A stretch of DNA of 64,000 nt from Sediminicola sp035798135 (GTDB lineage Bacteria > Bacteroidota > Bacteroidia > Flavobacteriales > Flavobacteriaceae). The position numbers and the translations under genes were made by a program. The notes beneath the pieces are model-generated. The model did not search any database. It was given only the letters and a program-made list of their open reading frames with translations, and had not been told where the DNA came from. Shown one piece after another: positions 25,961-33,785 of this stretch. The first letter of the stretch is position 1. Each line of letters begins with the position of its first letter. Where the stretch lies: the NCBI GenBank assembly GCA_035798135.1, contig JAPFBR010000003.1, positions 248,001-312,000 of the forward strand. The letters run 5' to 3'.

Positions 25961-28339
25961 ATGTTAGAAGAGAAAGACGAGCAACTACAGGGTAATGTAG
26001 GTGGAGATAAAAAATCAGCAACTACTGAAGTCACAACGAATTCAGAGAAAAGCGCTGAAATAACAGAAAAAAAAGAAGAGACCGTCGCCAAGGTTCCTTC
26101 AAAGGAAAAAGAGCCTGATGCTCCTCCTATTGCAGACAAGGTGGAGGATGTTGACATTACCACCAAAAAAGAGTCTATAGTTTCTTCTTCTGAGAAGGAG
26201 GAAGATATTCCTGCCGATGAGAAAGAGGCTAAAGCACCTATTTCAGAGAAAGAGGAGGAGGATTCCATTTCTACCAAAAAAAAGACTGTAGTATCTTCTG
26301 AGAAGGAGGAGGATGTTCCTGCCGATGGGAAAGAGGAGATCATCGCCAAGGTTCCTGCTAAGGGAAAAGAGTCTAAAACACCTATTGTAGAGAAAGAGGA
26401 AGATGATTCCATTTCTACAAAGAAAGAGGTTGTAGTTGCTTCTACTAAGAAGGAGAAGGATGTTCCTGACAATGCGAAAGATGAGGATTTACTGGAAGAA
26501 ATAGATGAATCCAATGCCGAGGATGCCGAGGATGAGGACAATCGTGTAAGACACCAGATTCCAATTTTGGACTATCATTCCATGTCCATGGAAAATCTGG
26601 TCGGAGAGTTACAACGCTTGGTCAAGAACGAAAAAGTACAGGCCATTAAAAAGCATGTAGATGGCATTAAATATGAATTCGATTTAAAATTTCAAGATTT
26701 TATCGAACATAAAAAAGAAGAATTTGTCAGTAATGGCGGAAATGAAATCGATTTTAGGTACAATTCGGTAACCAAAAGACAATTCAATGAGGTCTATACC
26801 GAATATCGTGAAAAGAGAGATCAGTATTACAAAAGCCTAGAGCACAACCTAAAGGACAATCTAAATAAAAGACTAACTATCATTGAAGAGCTTAAAAGCC
26901 TGGTCAATGTAGAGGAAGACATAAATACTACCTACAAGAATTTCAAGGACTTGCAGGAAAGATGGCGTACCGCCGGGCCCATCCCTAGAACAAATTACAA
27001 TGATGTATGGCGTACTTATCACCACCATATTGAAATATTTTATGATTTTCTTCACCTTAACAGGGAACTTCGCGACCTCGATTTTAAACATAATTTAGAG
27101 GAAAAGCTCCGATTAATTGATCGCGCCCAGGCCTTGGCCCATGAACCCGATCTAAGCATGGCTTTCCAAGAACTACAAACCCTGCACAAGGTCTGGAAAG
27201 AGGATATCGGTCCCGTGGACAAGGAACACAGGGAACTTATCTGGGAAGCGTTCAGTAATGCCACTAAAGTGCTTCACCAGCGAAGACAGGACCATTATAA
27301 AGAGATGGACAAGGTCTACGAAGAGAACCTCGTGAAAAAAAATGAGATTATAGAGGCCATAAAGGCAATCGCCGACAATATGGCCAACAACCATAAGGCT
27401 CTGCAACAGCAGATGAAAACGGTGGAAGAATTAAGAGAATCTTTTTTCAAGGCCGGGAAAGTACCACAAAAGGTCAATGAACAAACATGGGCGGCATTTA
27501 AGGAAAGTGTACGTAATTTTAATAGAAATAAAAACGCTTATTACAAGAACCTTAAAAAAGATCAACAAGAAAATCTCGATAAAAAACGTGCTTTATTGGA
27601 ACTTGCTGAATCCTTAAAGGATAGTGAAGATTATGACAGCACAACAGCTGAAATGAAGCGTATCCAAAACGAATGGAAAAAAATTGGTCACGTCCCAAGA
27701 AAGTACTCGGACAAAATTTGGAACGAATTCAAAAATGCCTGTAATCACTACTTTGACCGTTTGCATTCCTTGAAAAGTGATGCCCATAAAGAGGAAGAAG
27801 AAAATTTTGAAAGTAAAAATGCCTGTTTAGACCGACTGAAAGCTTTTGAACTTAGTGGTGAGAAGCAAAAAGATCTTACCAGCATTAAAGAATACATTGC
27901 GGAGTGGAAAACCTATGGCCGGGTTCCTTTCAACAAGAAAAATATCAACGTAAAATTCAATAAAATCTTGGATGCCCTCTTTAACAAATTGGACATCAAC
28001 AAGCAGGAGGCCGAATTGATGAAATATGGCAACAAAATTCAGCAATTGGCCAATGCCGATAATGAACGGGCCATTTACAACGAACGCACCTTTATTCGGA
28101 GAAAAATTTCCGAAAGCAATAGCGAGCTCAACCAATTGGAAAATAATTTACAGTTCTTCTCAAATGCTTCGGAAGATAGCCCGGTTGTAAAAGAGGTCAT
28201 CAAAAACATTAACAATCATAAGGAAGCGTTGAGCACCTGGAAGGCCAAACTTAAAAAGCTCAATATTTTGGAAAACAACCTTAATAAAGAAGCGGAAGAG
28301 GTCGAAATTGAAGAAGATGATGCCACAGAAAAAGAATAG
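25961..28339 (+). CDS. DUF349 repeat protein with acidic/lysine-rich N-terminal repeats
   Basis: 792 aa with no signal peptide. Residues ~1-195 are low complexity (K, E, D, S, T), containing about three imperfect ~40-residue repeats built on KVP.KEKE...PI.EKEE.DSISTKK..VVSS.KEEDVPAD. Residues ~230-790 are helical, with about five DUF349 units marked by W-containing cores (FKDLQERWRTAGPIPRTNYNDVWRTY; MKRIQNEWKKIGHVPRKYSDKIWNEF; IKEYIAEWKTYGRVPFNKKNI). DUF349 has no firmly known function that I can cite; coiled-coil scaffolding is plausible. It is monocistronic and shares a palindromic terminator with the convergent helicase. Confidence 0.85.
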   Translation: MLEEKDEQLQGNVGGDKKSATTEVTTNSEKSAEITEKKEETVAKVPSKEKEPDAPPIADKVEDVDITTKKESIVSSSEKEEDIPADEKEAKAPISEKEEEDSISTKKKTVVSSEKEEDVPADGKEEIIAKVPAKGKESKTPIVEKEEDDSISTKKEVVVASTKKEKDVPDNAKDEDLLEEIDESNAEDAEDEDNRVRHQIPILDYHSMSMENLVGELQRLVKNEKVQAIKKHVDGIKYEFDLKFQDFIEHKKEEFVSNGGNEIDFRYNSVTKRQFNEVYTEYREKRDQYYKSLEHNLKDNLNKRLTIIEELKSLVNVEEDINTTYKNFKDLQERWRTAGPIPRTNYNDVWRTYHHHIEIFYDFLHLNRELRDLDFKHNLEEKLRLIDRAQALAHEPDLSMAFQELQTLHKVWKEDIGPVDKEHRELIWEAFSNATKVLHQRRQDHYKEMDKVYEENLVKKNEIIEAIKAIADNMANNHKALQQQMKTVEELRESFFKAGKVPQKVNEQTWAAFKESVRNFNRNKNAYYKNLKKDQQENLDKKRALLELAESLKDSEDYDSTTAEMKRIQNEWKKIGHVPRKYSDKIWNEFKNACNHYFDRLHSLKSDAHKEEEENFESKNACLDRLKAFELSGEKQKDLTSIKEYIAEWKTYGRVPFNKKNINVKFNKILDALFNKLDINKQEAELMKYGNKIQQLANADNERAIYNERTFIRRKISESNSELNQLENNLQFFSNASEDSPVVKEVIKNINNHKEALSTWKAKLKKLNILENNLNKEAEEVEIEEDDATEKE

Positions 28340-28358
28340 CTACCAATAAATATTTATA

Positions 28359-28392
28359 AACAAAAACGGGACCAATTGGTCCCGTTTTTGTT
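28359..28392. terminator. 34-bp perfect palindrome, bidirectional terminator
   Basis: Every base from 28359 to 28375 pairs with 28376-28392; the GGGACC core is flanked by A5 and T5. It lies between convergent genes and ends 3 nt before the helicase stop codon. Confidence 0.92.
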
Positions 28393-28394
28393 GT

Positions 28395-29660
28395 TTAAGA
28401 ATTTCTATTTCCGCCCGATCTACTTTTAAATCTATTTGGCTTCTTGTTTCCTGTACCTTGTTTTGCTTTCGCCCTTGGATTTCTGTTCCTAGGGCCTCTA
28501 TCATCCCCTTCTTCCTTTTCTGGCTTGCCACTGGGTTCAAAACCTTCCAGTACGGCACTGGGTAATTTGAGTCCCAATAATTTTTCTATCCCCCTTACGT
28601 ATTCCATTTCATCTTGGGATACTAAAGAAAGTGCTTCCCCGCTGGCTCCAGCCCTACCGGTTCTACCGATTCTATGTACATAATCCTCTGGGACATTTGG
28701 AAGTTCAAAATTGATCACATGCGGCAATAATGGGATATCCAATCCACGGGCAGCAATATCAGTAGCTACCAATACCCTCACAGCTCCTTTTTTAAATCCG
28801 TCCAAAGCCTTTGTTCTGGCACCCTGACTCTTATTTCCATGTATGGCGGCAGAGGTAATATCATTTTTATTCAACTTTTCACTTAATCGATTGGCTCCGT
28901 GTTTGGTCCTTGTAAAAATAAGTACCTGCTGCCATTCGCCCTCACCGATCAATTTAATGACCAATTCCGGTTTTCTGCTTTTGTCCACTCGGTATACTTG
29001 CTGTTCTACCTTTTCCGCCGTCGTATTCTCTGGAGTCGCCTCCACCAATACTGGGTGGTGCAGGAATCCACCTGCCAATTTTTTAATTTCTTTCGAAAAA
29101 GTTGCCGAGAACAATAGATTCTGTCTCTTTGCCGGCATTAAGTTCAAGATTCTCTTGATATCTCGCAGAAATCCCATATCCAACATTCTGTCAGCCTCAT
29201 CCAGTACCAAAATTTCAACACTTTTTAACGACAGTTCCCCTTGGCCATGGAGATCCAATAAACGACCGGGAGTGGCCACTAATATATCAACCCCATTTCG
29301 CAAGGTCGCGATTTGTGGTTTTGCATTAACACCGCCAAAAATAACTGCGGACCTGATATCCAAAAATTCACCGTATTCCTTAACATTGGCATAAACCTGA
29401 GCCGCCAATTCTCTGGTAGGTGTAAGCACGAGCGTCCTTACGGGCCTTTTTCTTAAGATTGGAGTCTGTGACAGTATCTGCAAAATAGGCAGTGTAAATC
29501 CCGCGGTCTTACCTGTTCCTGTTTGGGCGGAGGCCAAAACATCTTTTCTTTCTAATATTAGTGGTATTGCTTTTTCCTGAATAGGTGAAGGTGTAGTGTA
29601 TCCTTTTTTGTTGACAGCTTTCAACAGGGCATCGGATAAGCCCAAAGATTTAAATGACAT
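28395..29660 (-). CDS. DEAD-box ATP-dependent RNA helicase (RhlE-like)
   Basis: 421 aa. RecA-like domain 1: Q motif (FKSLGLSDALLKAV...TPSPIQEKAIP), AQTGTGKTAGF (Walker A), PTRELA, ATPGRLLDL, DEAD and SAT. Domain 2: IFTRTKHGANRL, VRVLVATDIAARGLDIP and HRIGRTGRAG. The ~50-residue C-terminal tail is basic, rich in R, N and G (NRNPRAKAKQGTGNKKPNRFKSRSGG), as in RhlE-type proteins acting on structured RNA or in ribosome assembly. The tail lacks a DbpA RNA-binding domain. A strong promoter lies ~50 nt upstream, leaving a leader that could carry cold-shock control. Confidence 0.93.
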   Translation of the reverse strand: MSFKSLGLSDALLKAVNKKGYTTPSPIQEKAIPLILERKDVLASAQTGTGKTAGFTLPILQILSQTPILRKRPVRTLVLTPTRELAAQVYANVKEYGEFLDIRSAVIFGGVNAKPQIATLRNGVDILVATPGRLLDLHGQGELSLKSVEILVLDEADRMLDMGFLRDIKRILNLMPAKRQNLLFSATFSKEIKKLAGGFLHHPVLVEATPENTTAEKVEQQVYRVDKSRKPELVIKLIGEGEWQQVLIFTRTKHGANRLSEKLNKNDITSAAIHGNKSQGARTKALDGFKKGAVRVLVATDIAARGLDIPLLPHVINFELPNVPEDYVHRIGRTGRAGASGEALSLVSQDEMEYVRGIEKLLGLKLPSAVLEGFEPSGKPEKEEGDDRGPRNRNPRAKAKQGTGNKKPNRFKSRSGGNRNS

Positions 29661-29713
29661 ATATATTGTTTAAGAAACGACCTTTAATTTATGGTCACCT
29701 CTATATGAAGATG

Positions 29714-29742
29714 CAAAGGTACACCTAATTTATTCGATTCAA
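29714..29742 (-). promoter_or_regulatory. Consensus Bacteroidota promoter for the DEAD-box gene
   Basis: On the minus strand: TTG (29742-29740), an 18-nt spacer, TACCTTTG (29721-29714). Both elements and the spacing fit the Bacteroidota housekeeping consensus. The leader is about 45-50 nt. Confidence 0.75.
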
Positions 29743-29805
29743 TTTTATTCTCGCGAGAACCTTAATCCCCGAAGAGAGAGAGAGCCTGAATAGCAAGACT
29801 TTACC

Positions 29806-30534
29806 CTATTTATTTCTAACATAAACGAGTTTAAATCGTGCATTGGGCTGGTCCCTGTGATCCACATCAAATTGGGACAATGATTTGAACAACGGGGTCA
29901 GTTTTTCAAATCCAAAGTTCCTAGAATCAAAGTTGGGCTGCTTTTTGAGGATCATGGAACCCACGTCGCCCATAAAGGCCCACCCGTCTTCATCTGCGGC
30001 ATCAGAAACTGAATTCCTCAGCAAGCGCATAATTTTAGGGGTGATCTTATCTACCTCTTGCTTTTTGGAATCGGCCTGTCCATCTTGTTTTTCATTGTCG
30101 GATTTAAGGATCTCCAAATAGATAAACTTGTCACAGGCAACGATGAACGGATCTGGAGTTTTCTTTTCCCCAATGCCATATACTCGAAGTCCGGCCTCCC
30201 TCAATCTCGTGGCCAATTTGGTGAAATCGCTATCTGAAGAAACCAAACAGAAGCCGTCTACTTTATTTGAATAAAGGATATCCATGGCATCGATGATCAT
30301 AGCGGAATCCGTAGCATTCTTACCAACGGTATAGCCATATTGCTGGATTGGATTAATAGCATTCTCCAATAATATATTTTTCCATTTTGATAAATGTGGC
30401 TTGGTCCAGTCACCATATATCCTTTTTATAGTGGGCGTTCCGTACTTAGTAATCTCTTCCATCATCTCCTTTACATATTTGGAAGGGATGTTGTCTCCGT
30501 CTATCAATACGGCCAGTTTTGTGTCTTTTATCAT
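29806..30534 (-). CDS. NYN-domain (LabA/MARF1-like) predicted RNase with C-terminal OST-HTH/LOTUS
   Basis: 242 aa. N-terminal NYN/PIN-like domain (~5-145): AVLIDGDNIP (catalytic Asp), TDSAMIIDAMDIL and CLVSSDSDFTKLA, the acidic cluster of LabA-type nucleases. The C-terminal region (~165-240; IMRLLRNSVSDAADEDGWAFMGDVGSM...FGFEKLTPLFKSL) fits an OST-HTH/LOTUS RNA-binding winged helix. The combination suggests an RNA-targeting nuclease; the target is unknown. It is cytoplasmic, upstream of the helicase gene on the same strand, about 145 nt apart. Confidence 0.85.
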   Translation of the reverse strand: MIKDTKLAVLIDGDNIPSKYVKEMMEEITKYGTPTIKRIYGDWTKPHLSKWKNILLENAINPIQQYGYTVGKNATDSAMIIDAMDILYSNKVDGFCLVSSDSDFTKLATRLREAGLRVYGIGEKKTPDPFIVACDKFIYLEILKSDNEKQDGQADSKKQEVDKITPKIMRLLRNSVSDAADEDGWAFMGDVGSMILKKQPNFDSRNFGFEKLTPLFKSLSQFDVDHRDQPNARFKLVYVRNK

Positions 30535-30669
30535 AGGGAATTAAAGATACAATAATCTTGTAGCATTTTTAACCCTAACCAATCAATTTGTATATTGAGC
30601 TATAATAATATTCAAATTTATTACCTGGAAAGTTATTCGTCAAACCTTCTTGTTTTTATTCCACTTATA

Positions 30670-31134
30670 ATGAAAGAACAAATTGAACAATTTTATAGCG
30701 CGTTCAGCAATTTGGATGCTGAAAAAATGGTTGCCCAATATCACGAGGATGTAATTTTCGAGGATCCCGCATTTGGTGTTTTAAAGGGCGCGAAGGCCAA
30801 AAACATGTGGAGAATGTTATGTGCTTCCCAAAAAGGAAAAGAATTTAAAGTTAACGTTTCCAATATTGAAAGTTTTGAAAATGAAGCAACCGCGACCTGG
30901 GAGGCATTTTATGTTTTCAGTAAAACAGGGCGAAACATTCACAATACAATACAGGCGAAGTTTAAATTTAGGGATGGGAAAATAATTTTCCATAAGGACA
31001 CATTTGACCTTTACAAATGGTCCATACAGGCGATGGGCATTAAAGGGTTGCTCTTAGGGTGGACCACATTTTTTAAAAAGAAGTTACACCTCCAAACCAA
31101 CAAACTACTCTCCAGTTATGAAAGCAAACTATAG
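30670..31134 (+). CDS. NTF2-like/SnoaL-fold protein
   Basis: 154 aa from the ATG at 30670. An upstream in-frame TTG (30595) would add 25 hydrophobic/Tyr-rich residues and is less likely. The sequence (EQIEQFYSAFSNLDAEKMVAQYHEDVIFEDPAFGVLKGAK, then FKFRDGKIIFHKDTFDLYKWSIQAMG) is a typical SnoaL/nuclear-transport-factor-2 cone fold. The family includes isomerases and ligand-binding proteins; no catalytic set is recognisable. The C-terminal ~25 residues are basic and variable. Single gene ending at a terminator. Confidence 0.8.
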   Translation: MKEQIEQFYSAFSNLDAEKMVAQYHEDVIFEDPAFGVLKGAKAKNMWRMLCASQKGKEFKVNVSNIESFENEATATWEAFYVFSKTGRNIHNTIQAKFKFRDGKIIFHKDTFDLYKWSIQAMGIKGLLLGWTTFFKKKLHLQTNKLLSSYESKL

Positions 31135-31159
31135 GTTAGAATAGGGTGGGTTCACAAAA

Positions 31160-31185
31160 AAAGCGAGCCTTTAAAGGCTCGCTTT
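31160..31185. terminator. Rho-independent terminator (rny and NTF2-like gene)
   Basis: AAAGCGAGCC/GGCTCGCTTT stem with a 6-nt loop. The T-run is longer on the minus strand (end of rny); the plus strand has only TTTCT. Confidence 0.88.
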
Positions 31186-31209
31186 CTGATGATATAAAAT
31201 TTTTGATTT

Positions 31210-32778
31210 TTATTTCGCAACATTCACGGAACGGGTCTCCCGGATCACGGTGACTTTTACCTGTCCTGGATAGGTCATATCCGTCTGGATTTTTTGGGAA
31301 ATTTCAAAAGATAGCTGTGCCGCTTTTTCATCACTCACTCTTTCACTTTCCACTATAACGCGAAGTTCCCTACCTGCTTGAATGGCATAGGCCTTTTGAA
31401 CACCTCCAAAACCAAAAGCGATTTCTTCCAAATCCTTAAGACGCTGTATATAGGAATCCAAAACTTGTCTACGGGCACCTGGTCTGGCACCACTAATAGC
31501 ATCACATACCTGAACGATTGGTGAAATCAAGGTTTTCATTTCTATTTCATCATGGTGGGCTCCAATAGCATTACATACATCTGGTTTCTCACCATATTTT
31601 TCCGCCCATTGCATCCCTAGGATGGCATGTGGGGTTTCTACCTCTGCTTCCGTATTTGGCACCTTACCTATATCGTGCAATAGACCTGCGCGTTTGGCCA
31701 ATTTTGTGTTTAGACCTAATTCTGCGGCCATTACGCCACAAAGTTTAGCCACCTCCCTGGAGTGTTGTAACAGGTTTTGACCATAGGAAGAACGATATTT
31801 CATTCTACCAACAGCTTTGATAAGTTCTGGGTGAAGGCCATGGATTCCCAAATCTATTACGGTACGTTTCCCTATCTCTACGATTTCTTCTTCGATCTGC
31901 TTCTCTGTTTTCTTTACGATCTCTTCAATTCGCGCAGGATGAATACGACCATCGGTCACTAACTTGTGAAGCGACAAACGGGCCACTTCCCTACGGACAG
32001 AATCAAAACATGAAAGAATGATAGCTTCCGGTGTATCGTCTACTATAATTTCGACACCGGTTGCCGCCTCTAGGGCCCGGATATTTCTACCTTCGCGACC
32101 AATAATACGACCTTTAACATCGTCCGATTCCAAGTTGAAGACAGAAACACAGTTTTCAACCGCCTCTTCCGTTCCTATACGCTGTATGGTATTGATTATA
32201 ATTTTCTTGGCCTCTTGATGCGCTGTTAATTTAGCCTCTTCCACCGTGGTTTGTATATATGCCATGGCATCCGATTTCGCAGTTTCCTTCAGGGATTCCA
32301 TCAATTGACTTTTTGCATCCTCTGCAGATAATCCCGAGATTACTTCTAACTGTTGTACTTGGCTTTTGTGCAGCTTCTCCAATTCGGACTGCTTTTTCTC
32401 CAAGTATTCACTTTTATGATCTATCTCCTGCAGCTTTACATCGAGTTGATCATTAATTTTTTTACTCTTGGCAAGTTCATTACTGATCTGCGATTCCTTA
32501 TCCCGTGTTCGTTTCTCCGCTTCTCCAATCTTTTTGTCCTTGCTTATAATTACTTTCTCGTGCTCTGCTTTAAGCTCCAGAAACTTTTCTTTAGCTTGAA
32601 AAATTTTATCCTTTTTAGTGCTTTCTCCCAGTAATTCAGCTTCCTTGATAATGGAGGCCGCTTCTTTTTTAGCACTGTCTATGGTTTTGGAAGCCTTTCC
32701 CTTTTCCATAATCTTGGCAATGGCAAAACCAATTGCAAGACCAACTATACCTACTATTATCATTGTAGTACTGTCCAT
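31210..32778 (-). CDS. rny: Ribonuclease Y
   Basis: 522 aa, standard for RNase Y. One N-terminal membrane helix (TMIIVGIVGLAIGFAIAKIM), a long coiled coil (~28-190), a KH domain (~205-265; VKGRIIGREGRNIRALEAATGVEIIVDD) and an HD domain (~335-430; LLQHSREVAK, LLHDIGK). It is an inner-membrane endoribonuclease that initiates mRNA decay. It is the last gene of the minus-strand unit, directly downstream of the 6S RNA and zapA, and ends at a hairpin terminator. Confidence 0.95.
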   Translation of the reverse strand: MDSTTMIIVGIVGLAIGFAIAKIMEKGKASKTIDSAKKEAASIIKEAELLGESTKKDKIFQAKEKFLELKAEHEKVIISKDKKIGEAEKRTRDKESQISNELAKSKKINDQLDVKLQEIDHKSEYLEKKQSELEKLHKSQVQQLEVISGLSAEDAKSQLMESLKETAKSDAMAYIQTTVEEAKLTAHQEAKKIIINTIQRIGTEEAVENCVSVFNLESDDVKGRIIGREGRNIRALEAATGVEIIVDDTPEAIILSCFDSVRREVARLSLHKLVTDGRIHPARIEEIVKKTEKQIEEEIVEIGKRTVIDLGIHGLHPELIKAVGRMKYRSSYGQNLLQHSREVAKLCGVMAAELGLNTKLAKRAGLLHDIGKVPNTEAEVETPHAILGMQWAEKYGEKPDVCNAIGAHHDEIEMKTLISPIVQVCDAISGARPGARRQVLDSYIQRLKDLEEIAFGFGGVQKAYAIQAGRELRVIVESERVSDEKAAQLSFEISQKIQTDMTYPGQVKVTVIRETRSVNVAK

Positions 32779-32793
32779 AATTTAAAAATTATT

Positions 32794-32964
32794 AAAAAAA
32801 AAGCCCACATTGGAGGAAGTTTTGAACAAACCCCGATAAACAGGTTTAGGGCTAACAGACTGATCAAGGATCCTTATACAAGTAAGGCTTGCTTTTACAA
32901 TCTAAACTCACCCTTTTCAAACTAAATAGTGTTGAGTTTGTCAAAAATAATTACCAATGTGGGC
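32794..32964 (-). ncRNA. ssrS: 6S RNA (6S-Flavo type)
   Basis: On the minus strand an 11-bp closing stem pairs GCCCACATTGG (32964-32954) with CCAATGTGGGC (32813-32803), followed by nine T residues (terminator). About 162 nt separate the ends, with a second imperfect stem (GACAAAC with GTTTGTTC), a large unpaired centre and an inner hairpin (CCTTA/TAAGG). This is the 6S layout, a closing stem with a large bubble that mimics open promoter DNA and binds RNA polymerase. Position next to zapA parallels ssrS in Gammaproteobacteria, and a flavobacterial 6S family is known. No -7 box is seen directly upstream, so it may be processed from the zapA transcript. Confidence 0.85.
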
Positions 32965-32989
32965 AGTAACATTATTTATTTTAAAGAAC

Positions 32990-33286
32990 TTATTTCCGTT
33001 CGAGCTTGGAGGCAATCAGATTATCAAGGGCCATTAAACGCTCCTCAACTTCTTTTGTATTTTCTGATTGGTCTATACCCTTCTGCTCTATTTTAGAAGC
33101 AAACTGCAAAGCACACATGGCCAAAACATCCTGTTTGTCCCTAACTGCATAACTTTGCTCAAATTTCTTAGCCAGTTGCTCAATATTTTTAGCAGCCTTT
33201 CGTAAACCTTCTTCTTGACTGGGATCTATGGTCAGAGGATATACCCTGTCCGCAATAGAAAGTTTTATTTTTAGCTTTTCTGACAT
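32990..33286 (-). CDS. zapA: Cell-division protein ZapA
   Basis: 98 aa starting MSEKLKIKLSIADRVYPL; a longer frame adds 13 implausible residues. The N-terminal beta hairpin is followed by a long helix (EEGLRKAAKNIEQLAKKFEQ) and a C-terminal coiled coil (ENTKEVEERLMALDNLIASKLE), the ZapA pattern. ZapA cross-links FtsZ filaments in the cytoplasm. It starts 14 nt after the small coiled-coil gene and is followed by 6S RNA. Confidence 0.9.
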   Translation of the reverse strand: MSEKLKIKLSIADRVYPLTIDPSQEEGLRKAAKNIEQLAKKFEQSYAVRDKQDVLAMCALQFASKIEQKGIDQSENTKEVEERLMALDNLIASKLERK

Positions 33287-33300
33287 TGTATTGTTGAACA

Positions 33301-33591
33301 TTATTCGGCAAGTTGGGCAATACAATGATCCAACTCCCTAATTAATGTGTTTATTTTAAGCTTAGCTTCCGTTTTATTTGTATTACTGCCTAGCATGGAA
33401 CTTGCAAGCTTAAGTGAATTGTACTTTTCCTCCCATTCCAAAACGGAATTTTCGGTAAGTTCATGGCCCTTTTTTATAGTGTTCAACTCCTCTTCCAATT
33501 TTAAATTAACCTGATCAAGAAGCTCCAACTTATGAAGCAGCTTATTAATTTTATTTTCTAAAGAATCAACAATTTCCACTAGTTCACTCAT
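33301..33591 (-). CDS. Small coiled-coil protein, ZapB-like
   Basis: 96 aa from the ATG at 33591 (a TTG two codons earlier is an alternative). It is almost wholly heptad coiled coil (IVDSLENKINKLLHKLELLDQVNLKLEEELNTIKKG). The conserved C-terminus KTEAKLKINTLIRELDHCIAQL is typical of the short proteins paired with ZapA in Bacteroidota. By size, structure and position a divisome role like ZapB is inferred; homology to E. coli ZapB is not demonstrated. First gene of the unit, 24 nt after a consensus promoter. Confidence 0.8.
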   Translation of the reverse strand: MSELVEIVDSLENKINKLLHKLELLDQVNLKLEEELNTIKKGHELTENSVLEWEEKYNSLKLASSMLGSNTNKTEAKLKINTLIRELDHCIAQLAE

Positions 33592-33615
33592 ATGCAAATT
33601 TCAATGCATTTTACA

Positions 33616-33646
33616 CAAAGTTAACATACCTCCAACGACTTCGCAA
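33616..33646 (-). promoter_or_regulatory. Consensus promoter for zapB-like/zapA/6S/rny unit
   Basis: Minus strand TTG (33646-33644), a 20-nt spacer, TAACTTTG (33623-33616), then 24 nt to the ATG. Confidence 0.75.
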
Positions 33647-33785
33647 TACTTTTTACAATTATTCTTTGCGGAAAACTTTATAGCACATACAATTGGTTCA
33701 AATATATTGATTTAAACATTTTAACAGCAATAGATTTTTACCCTTTCACGCGATTAATTACATTCGCACCTACTTATCTAATATT

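Noticed and set aside
26000..26541. Ser-rich minus-strand frame opposite the DUF349 N-terminus
   Set aside because: A shadow of the Lys/Glu-rich repeats read backwards; no promoter or domain.
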